Source of the DNA: Gulosibacter sp. 10
GTDB lineage: Bacteria > Actinomycetota > Actinomycetes > Actinomycetales > Microbacteriaceae
Direction: 5' to 3'
Assembly (NCBI RefSeq): GCF_900163695.1
Contig: NZ_FUIC01000022.1
Coordinates: forward strand, 1 to 64,000
DNA length: 64,000 bases
This document shows positions 26,629-36,006 of the stretch, piece after piece. Under the pieces are notes generated by a model, which was not told the origin of the DNA, made no database searches, and worked only from the letters and a program-made list of their open reading frames with translations. Numbering within the stretch: the first letter of the stretch is position 1; every line of letters starts with the position of its first letter. The position numbers were made by a program, and so were the translations under genes.

Positions 26629-26700
26629 AAGGCCGGGGCAGACGAACTGCAGCAGTACGACCGCACCGCCGACGCGGTCACGACACGGCCGGCGCGGCGG

Positions 26701-28188
26701 TCAGGTCCGCGCAGCGGTCTCGCGCGGGCCGCGACGGCCGACCAGCGCGAAGGCCGCTATCGCCGCGGCGAGGACGATGCCGCCGTTGACCAGAAGCGCC
26801 ACCGCCGCGCCCGATCGCCCGATCCCGCCGTCCCCGCTCGCGGCGAACAGGATGCCGGTGAACATGGCCACGCAGAAGGTCGCCGAGAGCCGCTGGGTGA
26901 GTTGCAGGAACGAGGCGGCGACGCCGCGCACGCCGCTGCCGACCCCCTCGAGCGTCAGCACCCGCACCACCGGGTCGATGAACGCGCTCGCGATGCCGAT
27001 GACGCAGTCGATGAGCACGAGCAGCAGGAGTACGGAGGAGAGGTCCGCGGCGATCACCCCGGAAAGCAGGAACGCCGCCGCCATCTGCACGACGAGGGCG
27101 ACACCCAGGACGTGATCGCCGAACCTGCCCGCCGCCCAGGGCACGCCGGTGGAGACGAGCAGTCGCAGCGCCGCGGACGGCAGCAGGACGACCGCGACGG
27201 CCAGCCCCGAGAGCCCGAACCCCTGCAGGAGGAAGAGGGTCATGACGGCGGAGTGGCCGACGGTGGCGCCGAACCACAGCATCGCGACCAGGTTGCCGAG
27301 CACGAACCGGCGCGACCGCAGCAGCGAGGGCGCGAACAGCGGCGCGGGGCCGTCGCCCGCACGACGGATCGCACGGCGCTCCCATGCCGCGAGCGCTCCT
27401 CCCGCCGCCAGCGCGGCGAGGAGCAGTACGAGCGCCGTCCGGCTCCCCGCACCGGTGTCGATCACCGGGAGCGTGATGAGCACCACGAACGCGCCGAGCA
27501 GGAGGATGCCCGGCAGGTCGAGGGAGGGTGCGCCGCCGCCCCGGCCGCGGGGGATCGCGAGACCGGCCGCGACCGCGGTCAGGGCGATCACGGGCACGCT
27601 GAGCAGCAGGATCGCGCGCCAGCCGAGGTCGGGCGGCAGCGCGTCGAGGAGGGCTCCGGCGCACAGCGGCCCGAAGATCGCGGCCGCGGAACCGGCCATG
27701 GAGTACCCGGTGAGCGCCCAGATCCGAGCACGACCGCTGAACTCGTCCTGGATCGACCCGAGCACCTGCGCAGAGATGAGCCCGGCGCCGAAGCCCTGCA
27801 TGAGCCGGCAGATGGTGATGAGCTCGATCGTGCCCAGCAGGGCGGCGACGATCGAGCCGAGCCCGAACAGCGCGAGGCCGAGGAGGAAGGGCCCGCGCCT
27901 GCCCCAGGCGTCGCCGATGCGTCCGCCCGGCACGAGGCCCAGTCCGAAGGTGAGCGAGTAGGAGGCGAGGTACCACTGCACCGCGCCGTTCGGGGCGCCG
28001 AGGGACTCGCGGATCCCGGCCACGGTGAAGTTCACCGTGCTCTGATCCAGCAGCGTCCCCAGGCCCGCGCCGAGACAGGCGAGCAGCACGAGCCGGCGAC
28101 GGCCGCTCGGCGGCGGGCGCCCCTCGGAGCCGGGGGCCTCGGCGGCGCGGCAGCCGTCCTCGGCCGCCGCGCCGTCCAGGCGGGTCAC
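26701..28188 (-). CDS. MFS drug/solute efflux transporter (DHA2-like)
   Basis: 495 aa with about 14 hydrophobic segments after a hydrophilic N-terminus of about 35 residues. The MFS signature GGRIGDAWGRRGPFLLG lies between helices 2 and 3, and the N-terminal LDQSTVNFTVAGI matches drug:proton antiporters of the EmrB/QacA type. Substrate unknown. Start is GTG at 28188, overlapping the stop of the DUF1684 gene (GTGA), so the two are co-translated. Confidence 0.88.
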   Translation of the reverse strand: MTRLDGAAAEDGCRAAEAPGSEGRPPPSGRRRLVLLACLGAGLGTLLDQSTVNFTVAGIRESLGAPNGAVQWYLASYSLTFGLGLVPGGRIGDAWGRRGPFLLGLALFGLGSIVAALLGTIELITICRLMQGFGAGLISAQVLGSIQDEFSGRARIWALTGYSMAGSAAAIFGPLCAGALLDALPPDLGWRAILLLSVPVIALTAVAAGLAIPRGRGGGAPSLDLPGILLLGAFVVLITLPVIDTGAGSRTALVLLLAALAAGGALAAWERRAIRRAGDGPAPLFAPSLLRSRRFVLGNLVAMLWFGATVGHSAVMTLFLLQGFGLSGLAVAVVLLPSAALRLLVSTGVPWAAGRFGDHVLGVALVVQMAAAFLLSGVIAADLSSVLLLLVLIDCVIGIASAFIDPVVRVLTLEGVGSGVRGVAASFLQLTQRLSATFCVAMFTGILFAASGDGGIGRSGAAVALLVNGGIVLAAAIAAFALVGRRGPRETAART

Positions 28189-29063
28189 GACACGACCGGC
28201 GCGGGAGCCTCCACGGTCTCGATGCCCTCGGCGGTGAGCCGTTCCGAGGGGCTGAGCTCGCCGGCTTCCACGGCGAAGGGGAGCCGGTTCTCGGCGGGCG
28301 GCAGCGGGCAGGTGGCGTGGTCGGTGTAGGCGCAGGGCAGGTTCACCGCCCGGGTGAAGTCGAGCACCGTGCGCCCCTCCGCGTCCGGCGCGGGCACCGC
28401 GATGCTGCGGTTCGCGGCGTACGTGGTGACGCCGCTCGTCTCGTCGGTGAACAGCACCAGCAGCGTGCCCGGCGCGTAGCCGTTGAAGGCCGTGAGCGTC
28501 GCCGGGGTGCCGTCCGGGGCCGTGAACTCGAGGACGCCCGGCGCCTCGTAGACGTGCTCGATGCCGGGCGCCGCGGCGCCCACAGTGGTCGGCACCGGCT
28601 GCTCGTGCGGCACGAAGCGGGCCTCGCGGCGCCACTTCGCCAGCGGCGGGTAGGCCTCGGTGCCCTTGTAGACGTCGAGGAACGACGCCTTCGGGTCCCG
28701 CGGCCGCACGATGTACCGGCCGCCTCGCCGCGCCACCTCGATGCGCACGTCGCCGTGGTCGAGGTCGACGCCGGTGCGCTCCTCGAGGGGCCCCAGGGCG
28801 ACGTCGCCGGTCAGCTCAGCGCCGTCTCGCGAGAGCCGCTCGCCCTCGGCGAGTTCGACCGCGGGGCCGCCCGCGTCGGTCGCCGACCAGCGACCCGGGA
28901 TGCCCTCGATCTCGATGGGCGTCTCGGCGAGCCAGTGCAGGCCGGTGACGGCGAGGAAGCCGTGCCGGTCCGCGCGGCGCTCCTCGTGCCCGCGATGCCA
29001 TCGCTCCCAGTCCTCGGCGAAGCGGATCGGGCTGACTTCGGGCTGCGTGGTGTCGGTGCTCAT
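28185..29063 (-). CDS. DUF1684 family protein
   Basis: 292 aa cytoplasmic protein. The family pattern is clear: WRxxHEERRADRHGFLAVTGLHWL at the N-terminus, DPKASFLDVYKG in the middle and the C-terminal block with NGYAPGTLLVLFTDETSG, RTVLDFTRAVNLPCAYTDHATCPLPPAENRLPFAVEAGE. The biochemical role of DUF1684 is not established; the conserved Cys/His/Asn residues near the end suggest an enzyme. It precedes an efflux pump gene in the same transcript. Confidence 0.9.
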   Translation of the reverse strand: MSTDTTQPEVSPIRFAEDWERWHRGHEERRADRHGFLAVTGLHWLAETPIEIEGIPGRWSATDAGGPAVELAEGERLSRDGAELTGDVALGPLEERTGVDLDHGDVRIEVARRGGRYIVRPRDPKASFLDVYKGTEAYPPLAKWRREARFVPHEQPVPTTVGAAAPGIEHVYEAPGVLEFTAPDGTPATLTAFNGYAPGTLLVLFTDETSGVTTYAANRSIAVPAPDAEGRTVLDFTRAVNLPCAYTDHATCPLPPAENRLPFAVEAGELSPSERLTAEGIETVEAPAPVVS

Positions 29064-29069
29064 GCGGGC

Positions 29070-29075
29070 AGCGTA
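29070..29075 (-). promoter_or_regulatory. -10 element (TACGCT) for a leaderless DUF1684 transcript
   Basis: On the minus strand TACGCT is followed by six bases and then the ATG, so the predicted transcription start is the start codon. No ribosome site. Confidence 0.45.
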
Positions 29076-29493
29076 GGACAGCGGCCCGGCGAGCGGCAGG
29101 GGTCGCCGTCATCGCCCGACGCGCGGCGTCACAGGAGGACACGGACTCGGGGCGCCATAGGCGCCATAGGAAGACACGGACACGCGACGGCGCGGGAAGA
29201 TACGGACGCGCCGATGGATGCACGCGAGCCGGGACCGTGATGGGGCTGCTCCGGTGGCCCCGATGCCGCAGAAATACGGGTTCGGCGCCGCGGGAACACG
29301 GGTTCGGGATTTCGGGGCATCCGGGCTCGACAGGCCCGACACCGCGGGGACCCGAGCCGCAGGTCCGGACCGGGCGCGAGTCACAGGCCCGAGTCACGGA
29401 TTCACAGACCCGAGCCCGAGTCGCAGATCCAGGCCCGACAAACCCCGGGGACCCGGACTCCCGGGCCCGGCCGCTGCCGGAGCGAGCGGATCC

Positions 29494-29546
29494 GGGACGG
29501 ATAGCCGCGCGATCGCGCATGACGCCTCCGCCGGGCTATTCGTCGC
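29494..29546. repeat. GAATAGCC-type palindromic element, copy 6
   Basis: GACGGATAGCC and GGCTATTCGTC are complementary with one mismatch, at the same spacing as the copies near 13 kb. Confidence 0.7.
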
Positions 29547-29559
29547 AATCGCGGCGACA

Positions 29560-29735
29560 TCCGATCCAAATCCGGCGCCATCCGCACGACCAGGCGCCAC
29601 CCGCACGACCAGGCGGCGCCGACCGCACAGTCCGGTGCCATCCGGCCCGGGCCCGGCGCGACCCGCACGACCAGGCGGCGCCGCCCGCATGACCCGGCCC
29701 CATCCGCCCGGTCCCATCCGCCGGTCCCGGCGGCG
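29560..29735. repeat. Degenerate tandem repeats around CGCACGACCAGGCG
   Basis: Repeated ATCCGCACGACCAGGCGCCACC-like units of about 20 bases. The whole 29064-29735 gap carries no recognisable gene; the part before 29490 is a patchwork of CGGGTTCGGGA and GACCCGAG motifs. Confidence 0.55.
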
Positions 29736-31499
29736 CTACCCGCCGGTGGCGGCCTCGATCAGGGTACGGAGGGTGCCGCTGAGCAGCTCGCTGTGCCGCT
29801 CGTCGATCGACTCCCCCGCCATGAGCAGGCCCAGCACGTAGAGGCCGGTGATCGCCTCGCTCCGCACCCGCGCGTCCATGTCCCCCGCGAGCGCCCGCAC
29901 TGGCGGGCTCTGCAGGTTGAACACGATCCGGGGGCCGCGCGGCGTCGTGACGAACTCCTCCGCGAACCCGGCCCACGGGTCGGGCTCCTCGGCGTCCTCC
30001 ACCTCGAAGCCGCCGGAGAGCCCGATGGCCAGCACGGGGATCGAATCCGGCTCGAAGGAGCGCAGCTCGAGGCCCATGCCGAGCCGGCTCAGCACGGGTT
30101 CGGCATGCGCGCGGATGCGCGCCGCCAGGTCGGAGTCCGCTCCGGAGGGATGGGGCAGCTCGCGCAGCAGCCCCTCGACCGAGAACGGCTCGAGGCCCCG
30201 GTAGCGGGTCCGATCCTCCTCTACGAGCCGCAGGATCTCGGCGCCGTAGACGTACCCTCCGTTGACGAGCACCGTGCCGCGGGCGCGCATGAGCGGCGCG
30301 AAGGCGGAGAAGGCCGCCATGCCGGTGACGTACTGCGCGCCGCCGCGGGTGCGGAAGATCCGGTGCAGCGTCAACGGCCCCTCGCTGGTCTCCCAGCGCA
30401 GGTGCCGCACCACGAAGTCGAGCATCTCGCGGTCGTGCACGGCCATGGCCAGCAGGCCCTTGTCGTGCACCTCGAGGAAGCGCGCGAACGCGAGCGGGTC
30501 CCGCTCGGCCAGCCGCTCGATCTGCGCCCGGATCTGCACGCCGATCTGCTCGCGCACCTGACCGAGCAGCTCGCCGTCCTGCAGCGATTCGCGCGAGGCC
30601 GTGAGCCCGAGCTCTCCCGCCTCGACCGCGAGCTGCACGAAGAACGCCCAGTGCGGCGTGAGCTGGGTGTTGTCCGCGGCCACGAACATGCCGTGCGAAT
30701 GCACGACGTCGCCGCGGCGATTGCCCACGCGCCCGGGGCTGTCGGCGATGTACGCGACGCCCCGCACCCCCGCCGCCTGCACCTCGACGGGCAGCACCGC
30801 GAGCGGCGTGAAGCCGAGCTGCTGCCGGCACCACCAGGCGGCGGACTCCTCGTCCATGGCCCAGGGCGGCGTGCGGGTGCTCACGAGGCTGCGCTCCGGG
30901 GTTCCGGCGGCGCGCAGGACCACGGGCAGGTCGATCAGGCTCGCGAACTGCTCGGCGAGCAGGTGCACGCGCTGATAGCCCACCCACTCGCGATCGTCTA
31001 CGCGGGCGCGCACCCGCACCTCGGTGCCCGGCCGGTCGAGGGGCTGCTCGGCGCGGCGGACCGTGTAGGTGCCGTCGGCGCTGCCGAGCCAGGTGACGGT
31101 CGGCGCATCCTCGCCGCGCGCGCTGCGGGAGCGCACCTCGATCTCGTCGGCGATGAGGAAGCAGGAGAGCAGGCCGATGCCGAACTGGCCGAGGTACTGG
31201 CGCCGGGCCGCGAGGAACTCGCCCCGCTTGCTCGAGGCGCCGATGGTCGCGAGCAGCGAGCGCATCTCGTCCTCGGAGAGGCCGATGCCCTCGTCGCGCA
31301 CGATCACCTCGCCGCCGTACTGGTCGACTTCGATCTCGATCCCGATCGGGGCGGTCGGGTCGAGCGCGCGACGCGCGACCACGGCATCGCGGGCGTTCTG
31401 GATGAGTTCGCGCAGGTACACGCGCGGGCTCGAATAGAGATGATGCGAGAGGATCTCCACGATCCCGCGCAGGTTGACCTGGAAGTTCTCCCTCGTCAT
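29736..31499 (-). CDS. HSP90-like (GHKL) ATPase
   Basis: 587 aa. N-terminal GHKL ATPase with ELIQNARDAV (Asn35), RDEGIGLSEDEM (68-79) and GQFGIGLLS (about 104-112), then a middle domain like HtpG and a shorter C-terminal part. It is smaller and more divergent than housekeeping HtpG (about 630 aa) and belongs to the actinobacterial group annotated HSP90 family protein. Expected to be an ATP-driven conformational machine with a dedicated client. It follows the helical protein gene by 15 bases carrying a GGAGGGG ribosome site, so the two form an operon. Confidence 0.88.
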   Translation of the reverse strand: MTRENFQVNLRGIVEILSHHLYSSPRVYLRELIQNARDAVVARRALDPTAPIGIEIEVDQYGGEVIVRDEGIGLSEDEMRSLLATIGASSKRGEFLAARRQYLGQFGIGLLSCFLIADEIEVRSRSARGEDAPTVTWLGSADGTYTVRRAEQPLDRPGTEVRVRARVDDREWVGYQRVHLLAEQFASLIDLPVVLRAAGTPERSLVSTRTPPWAMDEESAAWWCRQQLGFTPLAVLPVEVQAAGVRGVAYIADSPGRVGNRRGDVVHSHGMFVAADNTQLTPHWAFFVQLAVEAGELGLTASRESLQDGELLGQVREQIGVQIRAQIERLAERDPLAFARFLEVHDKGLLAMAVHDREMLDFVVRHLRWETSEGPLTLHRIFRTRGGAQYVTGMAAFSAFAPLMRARGTVLVNGGYVYGAEILRLVEEDRTRYRGLEPFSVEGLLRELPHPSGADSDLAARIRAHAEPVLSRLGMGLELRSFEPDSIPVLAIGLSGGFEVEDAEEPDPWAGFAEEFVTTPRGPRIVFNLQSPPVRALAGDMDARVRSEAITGLYVLGLLMAGESIDERHSELLSGTLRTLIEAATGG

Positions 31500-31514
31500 G
31501 CTCGGCCCCTCCGC

Positions 31515-33728
31515 TCAGCCGACCCCGCCGCGGAACCAGCGGTTGCGCAGCAGCGTGCTCCAGTGCGAGTTCTCGTTGCGCTCGTCGAGCCGGCCGGCGA
31601 CCCGCAGCGCAGTGTCGCGCAGCTCGGGGCCGCGGGGATCGTCGGGCGCGAGGGCGAGCAGGGCGCTCGCCGCCGTGGCCGTGGACTGGAGGTCGGAGCC
31701 CGACTCGGCGTCGGCCTCCTCGATCACCTTGTCGACGAGCCAGAGGATGTCCGCGCCGCGGCTCGCCACGGCCTCGAGCACGACCCAGTGGGGCACGAAG
31801 GCGAGCGCCTCGAGATCACGGTCCACCTCCTCGAGCAGCGCGAGCATGCGACCGGCGGCCTCGGGGTCGCCCGCGGAGTTGCGCATCCAGCACAGCCATG
31901 CGGTGGCCGAGCGCTGCTGCTCGAGATCGCCGACCTGGGCGACCCACTCGGCCACCTGCCTCGCGAAGTCGAGGGCGTAGGGCGCGGTGAGCCGGATCAT
32001 CCCGAGCTCCACCGTGACGCGGTCGAGGCGGTCCTCCTCCTCGCCGAGCCGATCGATGAGCGTGCGGATCAGCTGCTGCAGCTCCTGGCCGTCGCCGAGG
32101 TGCGCCGCGACCTCCGCGCGGGCCTGGTAGAGCGGCGTGACCGGCGCGCCGGTCTGCTCGCGGACCGCCGCCTCGGTGCGCATCACGGCGTCGATGCGGT
32201 CCCACGAGATGGCGGGCTCGGCGACCATGATCTGGACCACCGTGGCGTAGAGCCCCTCGGCGGCGCGGCGCATGCCCTCGTCGAGCCAGCGGTAGTTGGC
32301 GAGCAGCTCGGCCTGCGCCCGCTCGTAGCCGTCGGCGAAGCCGATCGGATCCTCGTCCTGGCCGGCCTTGAGGCCGCGCATGAGCCGCGCGCCGAAGCGC
32401 GCGAGGGGGAAGCGGAGCTGCTCGCCCCGCGCGTAGATGCGCTCCTCGAGCGCGTCCGCCTCCTCGGGGGTCTCGGCCTCGAGGATCGCGATGGCGGCCT
32501 CGTGGCCGATCTCGACGTAGCGGTCCTTGATCCCGATCGGCGGGTTGTCGATGTTCACCGCCTCGACGCGCTGCAGCCAGCCGGCGGCGAGGATGTACTC
32601 GGCGCGGTCCTCGCGGTCCGACCAGATCGCCGGGTCGTCCACCGCGGCCGGGCGCGGCCCCGGGGGCAGCCCCTGCCACCAGAAGTCCTGGAGCAGGCGG
32701 CCGTGCACATCCGTGCCGCCTCGCCGGTCCTGCGCCTCGACCGCCTGCTCGACGAGCGCCTGGAGCAGCCGCCCCTCCTCGCCCTCGGGGTCGGCGAGGA
32801 TCCGGCTGCGCGCGGTCGCGGCCACGTGCTCCCAGTCGCGGAAGTCGAACTCCTCGTTCTCCAGGCCGAAGTCCACGGCCACGAGCGCGGCCTCGGGCCG
32901 GTTCTCGAGCACAGGGATGAGGTCGTGCAGGACCGCGGTGCGGGCCAGCTCCTCGGCGTCGAACGCCTCGAGCAGCTGGTCGGCGATCGCATCGGCGTCG
33001 TGACGGCGGCCGGTGCGGGCGTAGAGGGCGCCGAGCAGCGCGCGGAGCTGGATCTCGGGCCGCTCGGGGTCGATGCGGCGCGGGTCGAGCCCGAAGCCGG
33101 CGAAGCGCTGCTCGAGGAGCGATGCCGCGCCGGCCGGGTCGAATCGGGCGACGAGGGGGATCTCGATCTGCACGACCGAGGGCTCGTCGGTGCGCCACTC
33201 CTCGCTCCCCTCGGCCTGCCAGCGGTTCATCCACTCGAAGGTGGCCTGCGCATCGCCGGCCGCCTCCGCGGCCATCGCCCGGGCGAGGTAGATGCCGGCG
33301 ATGTCGCCGCCGAAGCGGCGGGTGGCCTCTTCTACGAGGTCGGTCATCTGCTGCATCTTCGCGAGCGGGATGTCCGGGTCCTCGACCATGCTGTCGACGA
33401 TCATGTACACCTGCCCGAGGAAGCGCTGCACGTTCGGCGGGGCGATGTACTCGCCCTGGCGGTGGATGAGCTGCATCAGCCGCACGTAGGCCTCGACGGC
33501 CTCGGCCGTCATGCCCGCCATCGCGTAGGTGGTGGACTGCCCGAAGCGGGCGGAGGCCGCCAGGTGCGGGAACTCCGCGCGCTCGCAGTCCTCGATGAAC
33601 TCGTCCCAGGCCTCGATCTTGCGGAGGTCGTCGGGCAGGTCCCAGATCTCGTCGCTGCGCTCGAACAGCGCGCCGATGCGCTCCTGCTGTTCGCCCTCGA
33701 GGTGCTCGACATCGGAGTAGCTGATCAT
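31515..33728 (-). CDS. Large all-helical (TPR-like) protein paired with the HSP90-like ATPase
   Basis: 737 aa, no signal peptide or membrane span. The sequence is a long series of amphipathic helices with TPR-like spacing (for example RFGQSTTYAMAGMTAEAVEAYVRLMQLIH; ARAMAAEAAGDAQATFEWMNRW). It has no catalytic motif that I recognise. TPR proteins often bind the C-terminus of HSP90 chaperones, which fits its position upstream of the ATPase in the same operon. Start ATG at 33728 with AAGAGG eight bases upstream. Confidence 0.8.
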   Translation of the reverse strand: MISYSDVEHLEGEQQERIGALFERSDEIWDLPDDLRKIEAWDEFIEDCERAEFPHLAASARFGQSTTYAMAGMTAEAVEAYVRLMQLIHRQGEYIAPPNVQRFLGQVYMIVDSMVEDPDIPLAKMQQMTDLVEEATRRFGGDIAGIYLARAMAAEAAGDAQATFEWMNRWQAEGSEEWRTDEPSVVQIEIPLVARFDPAGAASLLEQRFAGFGLDPRRIDPERPEIQLRALLGALYARTGRRHDADAIADQLLEAFDAEELARTAVLHDLIPVLENRPEAALVAVDFGLENEEFDFRDWEHVAATARSRILADPEGEEGRLLQALVEQAVEAQDRRGGTDVHGRLLQDFWWQGLPPGPRPAAVDDPAIWSDREDRAEYILAAGWLQRVEAVNIDNPPIGIKDRYVEIGHEAAIAILEAETPEEADALEERIYARGEQLRFPLARFGARLMRGLKAGQDEDPIGFADGYERAQAELLANYRWLDEGMRRAAEGLYATVVQIMVAEPAISWDRIDAVMRTEAAVREQTGAPVTPLYQARAEVAAHLGDGQELQQLIRTLIDRLGEEEDRLDRVTVELGMIRLTAPYALDFARQVAEWVAQVGDLEQQRSATAWLCWMRNSAGDPEAAGRMLALLEEVDRDLEALAFVPHWVVLEAVASRGADILWLVDKVIEEADAESGSDLQSTATAASALLALAPDDPRGPELRDTALRVAGRLDERNENSHWSTLLRNRWFRGGVG

Positions 33729-33874
33729 GTGCGGGCCTCTTCCCCTGCCGGGCGTGCCGCCGCGGCATCATTGCTGGATCGTGTCGGGGGTCGACGGGGA
33801 TCAAGGCTACCGGGCGCGGGCCCGCGTTCGGTGGGTGCGGCGCAGACCGGCCCGGATGTCCGACGACAGTTGCA

Positions 33875-33931
33875 GGATGCGTCGCACTTCGTCGTTATGC
33901 GCGAGCCGTAACCGCGATCTGCGACGCATCC
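33875..33931. repeat. GATGCGTCG palindromic element, copy 1
   Basis: 12-bp perfect arms GGATGCGTCGCA and TGCGACGCATCC around a 33-base interior with CTTCGTCGTTATG and GTAACCGC. A second copy lies at 49774 beside oriC. Confidence 0.85.
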
Positions 33932-33972
33932 GCCGACGACGCGCCGAACAGTTCGTCGCCTGAGCGCGGCGG

Positions 33973-34803
33973 CTACTCCTCGATGTCGGTGGATGCGCCG
34001 AGCTCGCGCCACTCCTCGAGCGAGGCGAGGCGGGCCTCGGCCGTCTCCCGATACGACCGCACCGCGTCCGAGCCGAGCACGAACAGCGCCGGTGCCCGGC
34101 CGCTGTCCACGACCTCGATGATCGCCGCGGCGGCCTTCGCCGGATCGCCCGGCTGGGTGCCGTGCGTCGTGTCCCGCTCGCGCCGGCGCGGACCGGCCGT
34201 GTCGGCGTAGTCGTCGATGACGCGCTCGGACTGCTGGAGCGAGCGCCCCGCGAAGTCGGTGCGGAAGCCGCCCGGCTCGATGGCGAACGCGGTGATGCCG
34301 AGCGGTTCGACCTCCTTGCGCAGCGCGCCCGTGATGCCCTCCATCGCGGCCTTCACCGCGGAGTAGTGGCCCGAGCCCGCGAGGGTCAGCTGCGCGCCGA
34401 TCGAGGAGATGTTCGCGATCGTGCCCGAACGGCGCTCGCGCATGCCGGGGAGCACGGCCTGGATGAGCGCGACGGCGCCGAAGACGTGGGTGTCGAAGAG
34501 CCTGCGCGCATCCTCCTCGGAGGCCTCCTCGATCGCGGCCCGGTAGCCGTAGCCCGCGTTGTTCACGAGCACGTCGATGGCGCCGAAGCGCTCGACGCCC
34601 CGCTCGACCGCCTCGGCGCGCTGCCGCGCATCCGTCACGTCGAGCGCCACGGGCAGCGCGAATTCGGGGTAGCGGTCCGCGAGGGCGCGGATGTCCTCGA
34701 TCCGTCGGGCGGTCACGACCGCGTTGTCGCCGTGTTCGAGCACGGCCTGCGCCAGCGCCCTGCCGAGGCCGGTCGAGCAGCCGGTGATCAGCCAAGTCTT
34801 CAT
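33973..34803 (-). CDS. Short-chain dehydrogenase/oxidoreductase
   Basis: 276 aa from the ATG at 34803 (MKTWLITG), preferred over a start 96 bases upstream because GGAGGA lies seven bases before it and the Rossmann strand begins at once. TGCSTGLG nucleotide loop (about 8-15), NNAGYG near 86, Ser in NISSIGA and catalytic YSAVKAA. C-terminal extension typical of classical SDRs that act on ketones or sugars. Substrate unknown; single gene. Confidence 0.9.
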   Translation of the reverse strand: MKTWLITGCSTGLGRALAQAVLEHGDNAVVTARRIEDIRALADRYPEFALPVALDVTDARQRAEAVERGVERFGAIDVLVNNAGYGYRAAIEEASEEDARRLFDTHVFGAVALIQAVLPGMRERRSGTIANISSIGAQLTLAGSGHYSAVKAAMEGITGALRKEVEPLGITAFAIEPGGFRTDFAGRSLQQSERVIDDYADTAGPRRRERDTTHGTQPGDPAKAAAAIIEVVDSGRAPALFVLGSDAVRSYRETAEARLASLEEWRELGASTDIEE

Positions 34804-34936
34804 CGCGTCGTCCTCCATGCGTCGTCTTCGGCGTGCGCTGCCATTCAAGCAGCCGAGAATCGGCGCCGCTGGCAGCCGGATTCGCACCCCGACGTCCACT
34901 GGCTGCGAGATCGGTGCGCGAGGCTCGCCCCCGGCT

Positions 34937-35007
34937 GCCGTTCCGGATGCGAATAGCGTTCAGAACCCGAATATACGAGTGCGGAGGCTATTCGCATCAG
35001 GAACGGC
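34937..35007. repeat. GTTCCGGATGCG palindromic element, copy 3
   Basis: 21-bp arms with one mismatch (34937-34957 and 34987-35007); interior CAGAACCCGAATATAC. The single mismatch (A for C at 34999) creates the TGA stop of the neighbouring membrane-protein gene. Confidence 0.88.
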
Positions 35008-35938
35008 GCTCCGCACGGGACGCCCGCCGCGGCCGCTGCTCGTGCCGGTTCAGCAGCGCCGCGACGATGCCCATCACGACCAGCCCGGCGCCGGCGGCGA
35101 TCGTCCAGAGCATCACGGGCGCGTCCGAAGCCGGGCCGTCGAACAGCGTGCCGCCGCCGATGCCGAAGAGGAAGACCTCGCCGAGGAGCGGGAGGATGGC
35201 GATCAGCGCGCCCATCGGGACCGACTTGATCATGATCAGCACGGTGGCCGTGCACCACGTCATCGACGCCAGCAGGAACATCGCCGCCGCGAGCAGCGCC
35301 CGGCCGTCGCCGTTCAGCTCGGCGGCCACGGTGCCGGGGGCGCCGCGCGGGCCGAGGATGACGGGCCACAGGAGCATCCCGAGCGTGTAGAGCGCGGTGG
35401 TGAGCGGCACGCCGACGAGCATCAGGCTCGCCAGCCCCCGATCGCGGAAGCCCGTGTCGTGCCGGCTCGTCGACACCAGCAGGAACGGCGTCATGAGGCC
35501 GATGACCCCGACGAGGATGCCGGCGAGCAGCGAGTCCGCGTAGACCAGATCGCCGTTGTTCGCCCGCAGCCCGCTGAACCGCCCCACGGCCAGGATGACC
35601 GTCCAGATCACGACGCCGGTCGCGGCGTAGGCCGCCACGCGCCGAAGGTCGGCGCCCCATGAGGGCACACGGTCGGCGGGGCCGGAGGGCCGGTGCTCGG
35701 GCGCCGAAGGCTCGGGGCTCGGCTCGGGGCTCGGCTCGGCGGGACGGGGCTGCGCAGGAGGGGGCTGATCCGGGCGAAGCTGCGCCGGCCCGTATTGCTG
35801 TGACGGCGCGGTCCCGTGTCCGTGCGGCTGCACCGGCCCATGTCCTTGCGGCCGCACCGGCAGCGGGTCGTCGATCGGCGGCAGCGGCGGCATCCCCGCC
35901 GACGGGCGCGGCGGCCCGGGCTCGTTCGTCCAGCTCAT
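34997..35938 (-). CDS. Proline-rich membrane protein of unknown function
   Basis: 313 aa. The first about 95 residues are Pro/Gln/His-rich and disordered (PxxP-like, several GHG and PEPS strings); the rest contains about six transmembrane helices and ends in a basic tail (RRASRAERRS). No family recognised. Its 3' end and stop codon lie inside a palindromic repeat. The ATG has no clear ribosome site; a CATGAT six bases upstream could be the -10 of a leaderless message. Confidence 0.72.
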   Translation of the reverse strand: MSWTNEPGPPRPSAGMPPLPPIDDPLPVRPQGHGPVQPHGHGTAPSQQYGPAQLRPDQPPPAQPRPAEPSPEPSPEPSAPEHRPSGPADRVPSWGADLRRVAAYAATGVVIWTVILAVGRFSGLRANNGDLVYADSLLAGILVGVIGLMTPFLLVSTSRHDTGFRDRGLASLMLVGVPLTTALYTLGMLLWPVILGPRGAPGTVAAELNGDGRALLAAAMFLLASMTWCTATVLIMIKSVPMGALIAILPLLGEVFLFGIGGGTLFDGPASDAPVMLWTIAAGAGLVVMGIVAALLNRHEQRPRRASRAERRS

Positions 35939-36006
35939 CCCACCATCATGACGCCGCTTGCTCCCCGCGCGGTCAGGGTTCGAGGCTGCGAATCCGCCGA
36001 TAACTA

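Noticed and set aside
29793-33911. A 1372-codon open frame on the plus strand
   Set aside because: It lies entirely antisense to the HSP90-like ATPase and its helical partner. High third-position GC keeps antisense frames open; the product is Arg/His/Leu/Val-rich with no domain.
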